Source: Planctomycetota bacterium (GTDB taxonomy: Bacteria; Planctomycetota; Phycisphaerae; UBA1845). Taken from it: 7,520 nucleotides of DNA. Every line of letters starts with the position of its first letter. Within the stretch, counting starts at the first letter, position 1. The translations under genes were made by a program, and so were the position numbers. The notes under the pieces are model-generated. The model saw only the letters and a program-made list of their open reading frames with translations, was not told the DNA's origin and searched no databases. The stretch is taken from positions 1-7,520 of the forward strand of contig JADFIX010000152.1 in assembly GCA_022566435.1 (NCBI GenBank). Direction: 5' to 3'. Positions 1-5,361 of this stretch are shown one piece after another.

Positions 1-748
1 CAACGTCGGCATCGGCACGACGACCCCGGCCGCGAAATTGGATGTTGGTGGAGACATCGCTGTGAGCGGTACCGTGGACGGAGTGGATATTGCTGGTCAT
101 GCTGCCGCCTCAACTGCCCATCACACTCCGCCTACAACCCTTCCTCCTTCGGGAGCGGCCGGCGGAAGCCTTTCGGGAACTTATCCCAATCCGGCCATCG
201 CCGCTGGCGCCGTGGGCACATCAGAAATCGCCGACGGAACCGTAAGCGCCGCTGATATTGCGACTGACGCCGTGGGCTCAGCAGAAATCGCCACCGGTGC
301 CGTGGCCGTGGCGCCGACGCCGGGTACCATTGACGCCGGTGCCAGCATGTTCGTTCGGGCCACCGTGACGGCGGACCGTCGATACATCATGATGCTGATC
401 GCACCCGGTGTGACGAGACTTCTTGCTTTGCAGACGTTTTCGTTCAGCGGCGGAACCGGCGCTGGGCAGGCTTTCATTCAATTGCCGACACTGTCCGCAC
501 AGCGGATTCAGACCATGGTATCGGTTCCGGACGGCGGCACTTTGCTGGTGGGTGGGCAGAAACTAGCGACCGAGGTGGAAGTAGAGGCCGGCGTGCCAAT
601 TCTCTCCAAGATCCCGATTCTCAAGCGTCTCTACTCCTCTCGCTCGATGATCAAGGATGAGCAGGTGCTGCTGATTCTGATCAAACCGAAGATTCTGATT
701 CATTCCGAGCAGGAAGAGATTGCCTTCCCGTCCTTCACGCGGCGATAG
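1..748 (+). CDS. Chimeric fibre-repeat / secretin C-terminal protein (5'-truncated)
   Basis: The frame is open to the left edge, so the true start lies outside the window; the TTG at 38 is only an internal codon. The first ~100 codons resemble tail-fibre or surface-fibre proteins: NVGIGTTTPAAKLDV at the edge, a SLSGTYPNPAIAAGAV segment, then ten-residue units such as AGAVGTSEIA, DGTVSAADIA and TDAVGSAEIA. From about 302 the same frame reads as the end of a secretin (GspD/PilQ family, the outer-membrane pore of type II secretion and type IV pili). Visible secretin features are TADRRY, SVPDGGTLLVGGQK, GVPILSKIPILKRLY and DEQVLLILIKPKILI. About 145 residues of secretin remain; the N-domains and the first half of the secretin domain are absent, so this part alone should not form a normal pore. 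It may be a genuine fusion, a recombination remnant or an assembly join. The secretin identification is firm; the function of the fusion is unknown. Confidence 0.75.
   Translation, partial: NVGIGTTTPAAKLDVGGDIAVSGTVDGVDIAGHAAASTAHHTPPTTLPPSGAAGGSLSGTYPNPAIAAGAVGTSEIADGTVSAADIATDAVGSAEIATGAVAVAPTPGTIDAGASMFVRATVTADRRYIMMLIAPGVTRLLALQTFSFSGGTGAGQAFIQLPTLSAQRIQTMVSVPDGGTLLVGGQKLATEVEVEAGVPILSKIPILKRLYSSRSMIKDEQVLLILIKPKILIHSEQEEIAFPSFTRR
182..301 (+). repeat. Ten-residue fibre-type repeats, 60-base direct repeat
   Basis: Within the first gene, 206-237 and 266-297 are near-identical and lie exactly 60 bases (20 codons) apart. At protein level the period is ten residues with the pattern G-x-V-x-x-x-[ED]-I-A. 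Such repeats are common in trimeric fibre stalks and large surface proteins. The array stops abruptly at about 302, where secretin sequence starts. Confidence 0.65.
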
Positions 749-805
749 AACCGCGGGCGATTGGTCGACGAGACGCGCAGCATCGGTTTTCGGTAAAGTT
801 GCCGA

Positions 806-1801
806 ATGACATTCGCTTGGTCATTAGTCGTGGCTGCCTCGTCCCTGTTTAGGGTGGTCGGCCCGTCCTTCGTGGACGAAGGTCAGGCCGGTTCGAACAA
901 GACGGTCGGCGAATCGGTGGCTACGCGAGACCATCTCTTCAGTGATGGCATTTGGATCGATTGGCTGCATCGCGAAGTGGCGCTGGAAGCCAAGGTTGTT
1001 CTCCGGAAAGGCCCGCTCGAATTGCTGGCGTGCAGCCCCGACACCCGCGAGCATGAGAGCATACTCGTCGTTCTCGCACGCCCGAGAGATATCTATCACG
1101 CCATGGGGCTGATCGGCCTGGAGCCGGGATCGCCGGTTCGGTTCGATTCCCAAAAACAGCACGTGCTGCCGCCGACGGGAGAGTCACTTCAGCTACGAAT
1201 ACGGTACGAAGAAGATGGCAAGGAACGAACCGTGCCCGCCTCAACTTGGCTCCGAAGCCCTTCTTTGGAAAAGCGGATAGCAAACGTGCCGTGGGTTTTC
1301 GCGGGCTCGCACTCGACAAGCGACGGTCGCTTCGCCGGTGATGCGGAAGGCACCATTGTGACGCTTGTCGATTTCGAATCCGCCTTAATCGCCGTAGGCG
1401 CCCTCCACACGGCGGACAACGATGCACTCTGGTTGGAAGCCGTGACGGACGCCATTCCGCCGGTCGGAACGCCGTGTCGACTGATGATCTCGGCGGCCCT
1501 GCGACGGCTCGAAGTCGACCTCATGCCGGACGGTTCCCTCCGTCTTGACGGGTCGGCGGTCAAGGTGGACGAGATTGTGCGACGCTACCGGAAGGTCAGT
1601 GCCGCCGGCAGGGCCGTGCAGGTTCTGGTGCGGCCAATTCTCAGAACACCGCCAGACGTCATCCAGGCGACGGTGGATAGACTCGAGAAGGCCGGTTTGA
1701 GCCGAAAAAATTTTAGGGTGCAAAAGGCCGAAGATGGAATTCGCTCAGACATTCTCCCTCCACCCCAAGATGCAGCCCAACGGAACGTCTCGCCAGGTTG
1801 A
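806..1801 (+). CDS. YdjY-domain protein with ExbD-like C-terminal region
   Basis: A 331-residue protein. The N-terminus (MTFAWSLVVAASSLF) is short and hydrophobic, which suggests export or a membrane anchor. Residues ~48-230 match the YdjY domain as seen in planctomycetes: GIWIDWLHREVALEAKV, RKGPLELLAC, REHESILVV, then a central PPTGE/LRIRYEEDGK segment, PWVFAGS, and IPPVGTPC. The biochemical role of YdjY domains is not known to me. Residues ~233-306 (LEVDLMPDGSLRLDGSAVKVDEIVRRYRK and VLVRPILRTPPDVIQATVDRLEKAG, given here in pieces) resemble the periplasmic fold of ExbD/TolR, the energy-transducing partners of ExbB/TolQ. No usual ExbD transmembrane helix precedes it. The ATG at 806 has no clear Shine-Dalgarno site, but it gives the signal-like N-terminus. 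The stop at 1799-1801 overlaps a candidate promoter for the next gene. The YdjY call is good; the ExbD part is by pattern only. Confidence 0.72.
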   Translation: MTFAWSLVVAASSLFRVVGPSFVDEGQAGSNKTVGESVATRDHLFSDGIWIDWLHREVALEAKVVLRKGPLELLACSPDTREHESILVVLARPRDIYHAMGLIGLEPGSPVRFDSQKQHVLPPTGESLQLRIRYEEDGKERTVPASTWLRSPSLEKRIANVPWVFAGSHSTSDGRFAGDAEGTIVTLVDFESALIAVGALHTADNDALWLEAVTDAIPPVGTPCRLMISAALRRLEVDLMPDGSLRLDGSAVKVDEIVRRYRKVSAAGRAVQVLVRPILRTPPDVIQATVDRLEKAGLSRKNFRVQKAEDGIRSDILPPPQDAAQRNVSPG

Positions 1802-1826
1802 GCAATCGCGCTTTCTGCGCCATAAT
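1798..1826 (+). promoter_or_regulatory. Candidate sigma-70 promoter TTGAGC-N17-CATAAT
   Basis: TTGAGC at 1798-1803 (4/6 to TTGACA) and CATAAT at 1821-1826 (5/6 to TATAAT) are separated by exactly 17 bases. The -35 box overlaps the stop codon of the YdjY gene. Transcription would start near 1833, just before the ATG at 1837, so the isomerase/glycosyltransferase pair could have its own promoter and a very short or absent leader. Prediction from sequence only. Confidence 0.4.
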
Positions 1827-1836
1827 GTACGAACCT

Positions 1837-2877
1837 ATGAATCCAGCACAACTCAAGCAGAGCGATCAGGCCTCGATGTCCCAAACGCGGGACGATCGCG
1901 AGACCATTCTCGCTCGAGGTCGCACGGTCCTGGATCTCGAATCCACGGCGATTCAGGCCGCGCGCCAGCGTCTGAGCGATGCGTTCGTGGGTGCAGTCCG
2001 CGCGGTCGCAAATGCCACGGGGCGTGTGTGCGTCACCGGGGTAGGGAAGGCCGGTCTGATCGGAAACAAGATCCAGGCGACACTTGCCAGCACCGGGACG
2101 CTATCCTACGGATTACATCCCGTAGATGCCCTTCACGGCGATCTCGGAATGGTGCACCCGGACGACGTGGTGATCGCCCTCAGCAAGAGTGGGGGCTCGG
2201 AGCTGGTCGAACTCTTACCCCGGCTACGAGCTTTGGGATGTACGGTCGTTTTGCTGACCGCCCGTCCCGAATCCAAAGCGGCGGACCACGCGGATTATGT
2301 GCTCGACATCGGACAGACCGAGGAGGCGTGTCCTCTCGGTCTTGCCCCCAGTTCGTCGACCGCGGCCATGCTTGCGCTGGGAGATGCCATCGCTTTGAGC
2401 GTGATGGAACTCAAGGCGGTCAATCCTGTGCAGTATGCCAGCTACCACCCCGGCGGTGCGCTCGGTCGGTTCTTGATGACGGCGCAGGAGATTATGCGTA
2501 CCGGAAGCGATTGCCCGCGCGTCGGGCAGGACGCCTCGCTCGATGCCTGTTACGAGGCGATGCTCGCGGCGCCGCGGCGATCCGGTGCGGCCGCTATCGT
2601 CGACGAGGAGGGCAAGCTTGTTGGTATCATAACGCACGGCGATTTCTTCCGCATGTTCAAGCAGCGCGATTGGCCCGAGGATCGGTGTGTCGCCGACGTG
2701 ATGACCGTGAATCCGAAGCGGGTTGGGGCCAACGCCCGTGTCACCGATGCCGTCGGACTCATGCGTGAGTTTTCGATCGACGAACTCCCCGTGGTAGACG
2801 AGGACGGTCGATTGGTCGGCCTGATCGATATTCAGGATCTGATCGCCCGCGGTTTCTCCGTTTTCGACAGCCAGTAG
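1837..2877 (+). CDS. kdsD: Arabinose-5-phosphate isomerase, KpsF/KdsD family (SIS + two CBS)
   Basis: Predicted to interconvert D-ribulose 5-phosphate and D-arabinose 5-phosphate in the cytoplasm, the first step toward CMP-Kdo. Counting from the ATG at 1837 (346 residues), the SIS domain carries GVGKAGLIGNK (Lys71), LHPVDALHGDLGMV (His94, His100), SKSGGSE (~116-122), EACPLGLAPSSST (163-175) and YHPGGALGR (His204); these match the conserved sugar-phosphate and catalytic positions of KdsD/KpsF. Two CBS motifs follow, beginning at EIMRTG (~218) and DVMTVNP (~286), as in full-length family members. Several starts are possible: TTG 1798, ATG 1825, 1837 and 1876. Those at 1798 and 1825 fall inside a candidate promoter. 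The 1876 start gives 333 residues, closest to E. coli KdsD (328), with AGG five bases upstream; 1837 is kept as the more inclusive choice. The paralogue type (KdsD, KpsF or GutQ) cannot be told from sequence alone. Confidence 0.93.
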   Translation: MNPAQLKQSDQASMSQTRDDRETILARGRTVLDLESTAIQAARQRLSDAFVGAVRAVANATGRVCVTGVGKAGLIGNKIQATLASTGTLSYGLHPVDALHGDLGMVHPDDVVIALSKSGGSELVELLPRLRALGCTVVLLTARPESKAADHADYVLDIGQTEEACPLGLAPSSSTAAMLALGDAIALSVMELKAVNPVQYASYHPGGALGRFLMTAQEIMRTGSDCPRVGQDASLDACYEAMLAAPRRSGAAAIVDEEGKLVGIITHGDFFRMFKQRDWPEDRCVADVMTVNPKRVGANARVTDAVGLMREFSIDELPVVDEDGRLVGLIDIQDLIARGFSVFDSQ

Positions 2878-2893
2878 CCAGGGCGTTCGGCGT

Positions 2894-3610
2894 ATGCGGC
2901 TCTCCATCATCATTCCCGTCTACAACGAAGCTGAAACGCTCAATGAGCTGCTTGCCCGCGTGATCGCCGTCGATACCGGCCTGGAACGAGAGATCATCAT
3001 CGTGGATGACGCGTCGAGTGACGGCACGCGCGAGCTCTATCCAAAGATCCAGGAACGATGGCCGAACGAAAACATCCAGATCAAACTCATGACCGTCAAT
3101 CGCGGGAAGGGTGCGGCCTTACGAGAAGCATTCAAGCTGGCAACCGGCGATATTATCCTCATCCAGGATGCGGACCTGGAATACAACCCGGAGGATTACA
3201 ATCGGCTTCTTCGTCCCCTACTCGACGATATTGCGGACGTGGTGTACGGCTCTCGTTTTCGCGGCGGGGCGGCACACCGGGCCGACCGGTTTTGGCATAT
3301 GGTGGGCAATCGTCTCGTTACACTTGTATCGAACATGTTTACCGATCTCAATTTGACTGACATGGAAACCTGCTACAAGGTTTTTCGGGCGGAGGTTCTG
3401 AAAGGCATTACGTTTCGTTGCAATCGGTTCGACTTCGAGCCGGAGTTCACCGCGAAGGTTTCGCGCAGGCGAGCTGATGGACAACATTGGCGGGTCTACG
3501 AAGTCGGCATAAGCTATGCAGGGCGTAGTGAGGAGCAAGGCAAGAAGATAAGCTGGCTCGACGGATTTCCGGCGCTCTGGGCGATCGTCAAGTATCGGTT
3601 CTTCGGCTAG
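2894..3610 (+). CDS. Family 2 glycosyltransferase, DPM-synthase-like
   Basis: A 238-residue GT-A fold enzyme that likely transfers a sugar from a nucleotide donor to a polyprenyl phosphate or another envelope acceptor. It opens with LSIIIPVYNEAETL. The nucleotide-binding VDDASSDGT has its Asp pair at 38-39, the metal-binding QDADLEY is at 91-97, and GSRFRGG follows at 119. The later motifs TDMETCYKVFR (155-165), RFDFEPE (178-184) and GISYAGRSEEQGKKISW with a final DG are typical of the dolichyl-phosphate-mannose-synthase-like branch. There is no C-terminal membrane domain, so it is the short, soluble or peripheral form. The gene begins 16 bases after the isomerase stop, with a weak AGGG ten bases before the ATG, consistent with co-transcription. 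Together they suggest Kdo or surface-glycan assembly. Donor and acceptor are not determinable. Confidence 0.92.
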   Translation: MRLSIIIPVYNEAETLNELLARVIAVDTGLEREIIIVDDASSDGTRELYPKIQERWPNENIQIKLMTVNRGKGAALREAFKLATGDIILIQDADLEYNPEDYNRLLRPLLDDIADVVYGSRFRGGAAHRADRFWHMVGNRLVTLVSNMFTDLNLTDMETCYKVFRAEVLKGITFRCNRFDFEPEFTAKVSRRRADGQHWRVYEVGISYAGRSEEQGKKISWLDGFPALWAIVKYRFFG

Positions 3611-3774
3611 TGTACCGCCAATGCTGATTCAGCGGGTTGGATTGCTCCGATCCGAGCCGCGCCCGTAAGGAAGCGGGCTGGAACCTGACTCGCAAAGACA
3701 TGCGTGTAGGTGCATTAGTGTTGGCTGTCGATACGTTGTCCCGAAGGCGCACGTTTGGAGTAAGCGGACCCATC
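3611..3774 (+). other. Intergenic leader before the sigma-factor gene
   Basis: A 164-base non-coding stretch. It contains a small hairpin, GCCCG (3661-3665) paired with CGGGC (3674-3678), with no T-run after it. The surrounding GAGCCGCGCCCGTAAGG reminds me of an interspersed planctomycete repeat, which I cannot verify here. The reading frame of the sigma factor stays open back to a TTG at 3637, but that extension has no sigma-family similarity and is arginine-rich in a repeat-like way, so I treat it as non-coding. Confidence 0.5.
3680..3708 (+). promoter_or_regulatory. Possible ECF-type promoter GGAACC-N17-CGTGTA
   Basis: GGAACC at 3680-3685 resembles the GGAAC -35 element read by many ECF sigma factors, and CGTGTA at 3703-3708 resembles a CGTnTA -10 element; spacing is 17 bases. 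Transcription would begin near 3715, about 60 bases before the ATG at 3775, and could allow autoregulation. The motifs are short, and the region may itself belong to a repeat. Confidence 0.28.
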
Positions 3775-4419
3775 ATGTCGTCACGATTGGTATCTGATCA
3801 CGACGCGCCTTCCGACGGTGCGACCGGTGTCACCGATCAGTTTCTAATGGACAGCATGCTCGGTGGCGATGCGGCCGCACTCCGCCAACTGATGGATCGA
3901 TACGATCGGCTGGTTCGGTACACCGTGTTCCACTGCGCGCGCAGCCGTGCGAAGAGCGATCCCCAATGGGTCGATTCGACCGCGTCGGCCACTTGGTCGG
4001 GCTTCGTTCAGTCTTTACGTCGTCGGCCCGATAACCAGCCGCAATCCGTGGGCAAATATCTCGTGAGAATCGCGCGGAATACCGCCATTAGCGAATTGCG
4101 AAAAACAGCCGCGGCGGATCGGCACGCTTCGCTCGAAACCGTGGACGAGGCTGAACAGGCGTCATCGTCAGCGGATGATCCATCGGTGGAAATAGAGAGA
4201 ATCGAGCTGATCGAGGCGTTGCGAGGGTGTTTTTCGGACTTGGGGTCCGAGGATCGGCAGTTGTCCGCCCAGCTCGAGGCCATTCTGGATCGCCGGTGGC
4301 GTGAGGCCGCTGAGGCCCTGAATACCAAGGAATCCACGCTCCGCTCGCGCTGGAAAAACGTCCTGGCGGCCCTGAAACGCTGTGTCGAGCGAAAAATCGG
4401 GAAATCCTTCGCGCCGTAG
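3775..4419 (+). CDS. Sigma-70 family (ECF-type) RNA polymerase sigma factor
   Basis: A 214-residue protein from the ATG at 3775, the usual ECF size. Region 2 spans residues ~23-110: FLMDSMLGGDAAALRQLMDR, then YDRLVRYTVF, a WVDSTASATWSGFVQSLRR segment that replaces the usual DAEDVVQETFLRAW, and YLVRIARNTAISELRK, which matches the conserved end of region 2. A Glu/Asp/Ser-rich linker (~120-140) leads to region 4 (~165-208), whose helix-turn-helix reads WREAAEALNTKESTLRSRWKNVLAALKR. The DDAED-like acidic motif is poorly kept, so this is a divergent group, as is common in planctomycetes. Upstream in-frame starts at 3637 (TTG) and 3700 (ATG) add residues without family similarity. A GGA six bases before 3775 is the only Shine-Dalgarno-like site. 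The next gene, 52 bases on, is its likely regulator. Confidence 0.82.
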   Translation: MSSRLVSDHDAPSDGATGVTDQFLMDSMLGGDAAALRQLMDRYDRLVRYTVFHCARSRAKSDPQWVDSTASATWSGFVQSLRRRPDNQPQSVGKYLVRIARNTAISELRKTAAADRHASLETVDEAEQASSSADDPSVEIERIELIEALRGCFSDLGSEDRQLSAQLEAILDRRWREAAEALNTKESTLRSRWKNVLAALKRCVERKIGKSFAP

Positions 4420-4471
4420 GCGGTCAAGAGCGACCTGTTGGGTGTAGACGAAGTCTTTCTGGGAAACGTGT

Positions 4472-4936
4472 GTGGTGACGAAAGAGCACGAACATCTCGA
4501 ACCCGTCGAGTCGGCCCTGCTGGAGCTTGACCAAGCCGAGCGGGCAACGGTGTTTGCACGCACGCCGGTGTCGGCCGAGGAACTGATCGCTCCTTCCCAT
4601 GCGAATCAGCCCATGGTTCTTAGCCGCCACACGTTGGTCTGGCTTTCGTCGGTTGCCGCGGTCGTCTTGTTGGCTGCGGGCGTTTGGACCGTCATGTTCA
4701 GATATCAATTGGACCATCTCCGCAGTTCGGCGGGCATGGTCGATAGCTCGGCATCAGGCGCCGCCGGCGATGATCCCTGCGACGGCAACTTCCTCAACTG
4801 TTTCTCCGGTCCGGAGTCAGTGGTGCTGGCCATGCGCTGCGACCTGCACGACTACGATGCGGATGGCGACGTCGATCTTGCCGACTTCCGTAGCTACCAG
4901 ATTAATTGCAATCGCCCGCCTTCGCTGACACGTTAG
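4472..4936 (+). CDS. Single-pass membrane protein with EF-hand/dockerin-like loop; putative anti-sigma partner
   Basis: A 154-residue protein of no named family that I recognise. Residues 1-52 are hydrophilic and acidic (KEHEHLEPVESALLELDQAE) and probably cytoplasmic. A clear transmembrane helix lies at ~55-76 (LVWLSSVAAVVLLAAGVW). The predicted outer part has four cysteines (103, 110, 123, 146), a CDGNFLNCFSGP motif and a complete EF-hand-type loop, DYDADGDVDLAD (127-138), with Asp at loop positions 1, 3, 5, 7, 9 and 12. This CxxxxxxCFSGP plus DxDGDVDLADF pattern resembles dockerin-like tails frequent in planctomycete surface proteins. The position after an ECF sigma gene suggests an anti-sigma factor, but the HxxxCxxC zinc-finger motif of classic ones is missing. 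Starts are GTG at 4472 or GTG at 4475, with GGGAA at 4461-4465. Topology and motif are solid; function is inference. Confidence 0.68.
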   Translation: MVTKEHEHLEPVESALLELDQAERATVFARTPVSAEELIAPSHANQPMVLSRHTLVWLSSVAAVVLLAAGVWTVMFRYQLDHLRSSAGMVDSSASGAAGDDPCDGNFLNCFSGPESVVLAMRCDLHDYDADGDVDLADFRSYQINCNRPPSLTR

Positions 4937-4941
4937 CCGCG

Positions 4942-4958
4942 GTCGCCGTTCCGGCGAC
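4942..4958 (+). terminator. Hairpin just after the sigma/membrane-protein unit
   Basis: GTCGCCG (4942-4948) pairs perfectly with CGGCGAC (4952-4958) around a three-base TTC loop, starting five bases after the stop codon. A T-run is lacking (AAGCGTTGTTCC follows), so it may be a weak or Rho-assisted terminator or an mRNA-stabilising hairpin. Confidence 0.45.
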
Positions 4959-5098
4959 AAGCGTTGTTCCATAGATGTGGGCGACATGGGCTTCGATGCT
5001 TCTGTCGTCCACGTTTTCATTTGCGATCAGGGGAAGAGTGTTTCAAAACAGGCGCGGGGCAGGCTTTTCAGCTTGAGCGAAAGTCTGTCACCGTTGAT

Positions 5099-5191
5099 CC
5101 GAGCCCCAAGCGCCAGCGCGGGGTATCGGCTCGCGCGGGGAGTATCGGTTCGGGCGGGAAGAGACACCCGTCGCTTGCGCTCTGGGCTCGG
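5099..5191. repeat. Interspersed-repeat-like element with 26-base inverted arms
   Basis: The arm at 5099-5124, starting CCGAGCCCCAAGCGCCAGCG, matches the reverse complement of 5166-5191 at 21 of 26 positions. Between the arms is a tandem duplication, 5123-5141 against 5142-5160 (GTATCGGCTCGCGCGGGGA; 16 of 19 identical). When read through, such DNA gives the peptide PSPKRQRG, which I recall from many spurious planctomycete protein predictions. It is probably a small non-autonomous repeat family. The recurrence is remembered, not computed. Confidence 0.6.
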
Positions 5192-5219
5192 TTTAGGAAT
5201 CTACCCACAAACCTGAGGC

Positions 5220-5311
5220 GTAGGGTGGGTCGTTTGACGTCGTTTGACCCACCTGTTTTTTGGGCGAATCAACTCGGCGATTCAGCAGGTGGGTTTGGCA
5301 ACCCACCATAC
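5220..5311. repeat. REP/MITE-like palindromic element with three internal hairpins
   Basis: The outer ends GTAGGGTGGGT (5220-5230) and ACCCACCATAC (5301-5311) are inverted repeats with one mismatch. Inside are three hairpins: GGTGGGTC/GACCCACC (5224-5231, 5246-5253), GAATC/GATTC (5266-5270, 5279-5283) and GGTGGGTT-TGGC-AACCCACC (5288-5307). The outer arms and the first and third hairpins compete for the same bases, so alternative folds are possible. GTAGGGTGGG elements of this kind are known as REP-like repeats in several bacterial phyla; no RAYT transposase is present in the window. Confidence 0.6.
5224..5261 (+). terminator. Rho-independent terminator-like hairpin plus T-tract
   Basis: The eight-pair stem GGTGGGTC/GACCCACC has a 14-base loop and is followed two bases later by six Ts (5256-5261). 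It could stop plus-strand transcription 290 bases after the membrane-protein gene and before it runs antisense into the propeller gene. It lies inside the repeat element, so the terminator role is secondary or fortuitous. Confidence 0.4.
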
Positions 5312-5324
5312 GGCTCCATGACAC

Positions 5325-5340
5325 CCTTGCTACAGCAAGG
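5325..5340. terminator. Hairpin downstream of the propeller gene
   Basis: CCTTGC (5325-5330) and GCAAGG (5335-5340) form a perfect six-pair stem with a four-base loop. It sits 21 bases beyond the minus-strand stop at 5362. No T-tract follows on the minus strand, so termination is uncertain; it may be one more member of the repeat cluster. Confidence 0.35.
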
Positions 5341-5361
5341 ATGGTCCACCGGAACCCGTCC

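Larger units (their letters stand above)
4937..5361. other. Non-coding, repeat-rich convergent intergenic region
   Basis: This 425-base gap separates the convergent sigma unit and propeller gene. From 4959 to about 5090 I see nothing recognisable. From 5099 to 5340 it is almost continuous inverted and tandem repeats, listed separately. Open frames across it (for example 4964-5440 +) translate repeat DNA, run antisense into the propeller gene and look spurious. Confidence 0.7.

Noticed and set aside
1..301. Prophage tail-fibre gene
   Set aside because: The fibre-type motifs also occur in many bacterial surface proteins, and no other phage structural, lysis or integrase gene is in the window.
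1734..2768. Long 344-codon plus-strand frame overlapping the isomerase gene
   Set aside because: It is out of frame with a clearly conserved KpsF/KdsD protein, and its Arg/Gly/Ser-rich composition is typical of a shadow frame in GC-rich coding DNA.
2224..2913. 229-codon minus-strand frame antisense to the isomerase gene
   Set aside because: No family motifs; it mirrors codon bias of the conserved plus-strand gene.
3637..3774. 46-codon N-terminal extension of the sigma factor from the TTG at 3637
   Set aside because: It has no sigma-family similarity, overlaps a hairpin and a candidate promoter, and its removal gives the usual ECF length.
4472..4936. Classic zinc-finger anti-sigma factor
   Set aside because: The HxxxCxxC motif is absent from the cytoplasmic part; all four cysteines lie on the predicted outer side.
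5099..5340. CRISPR-like array
   Set aside because: The repeats are inverted or adjacent and imperfect, with no regular direct repeats separated by unique spacers, and no cas genes are present.
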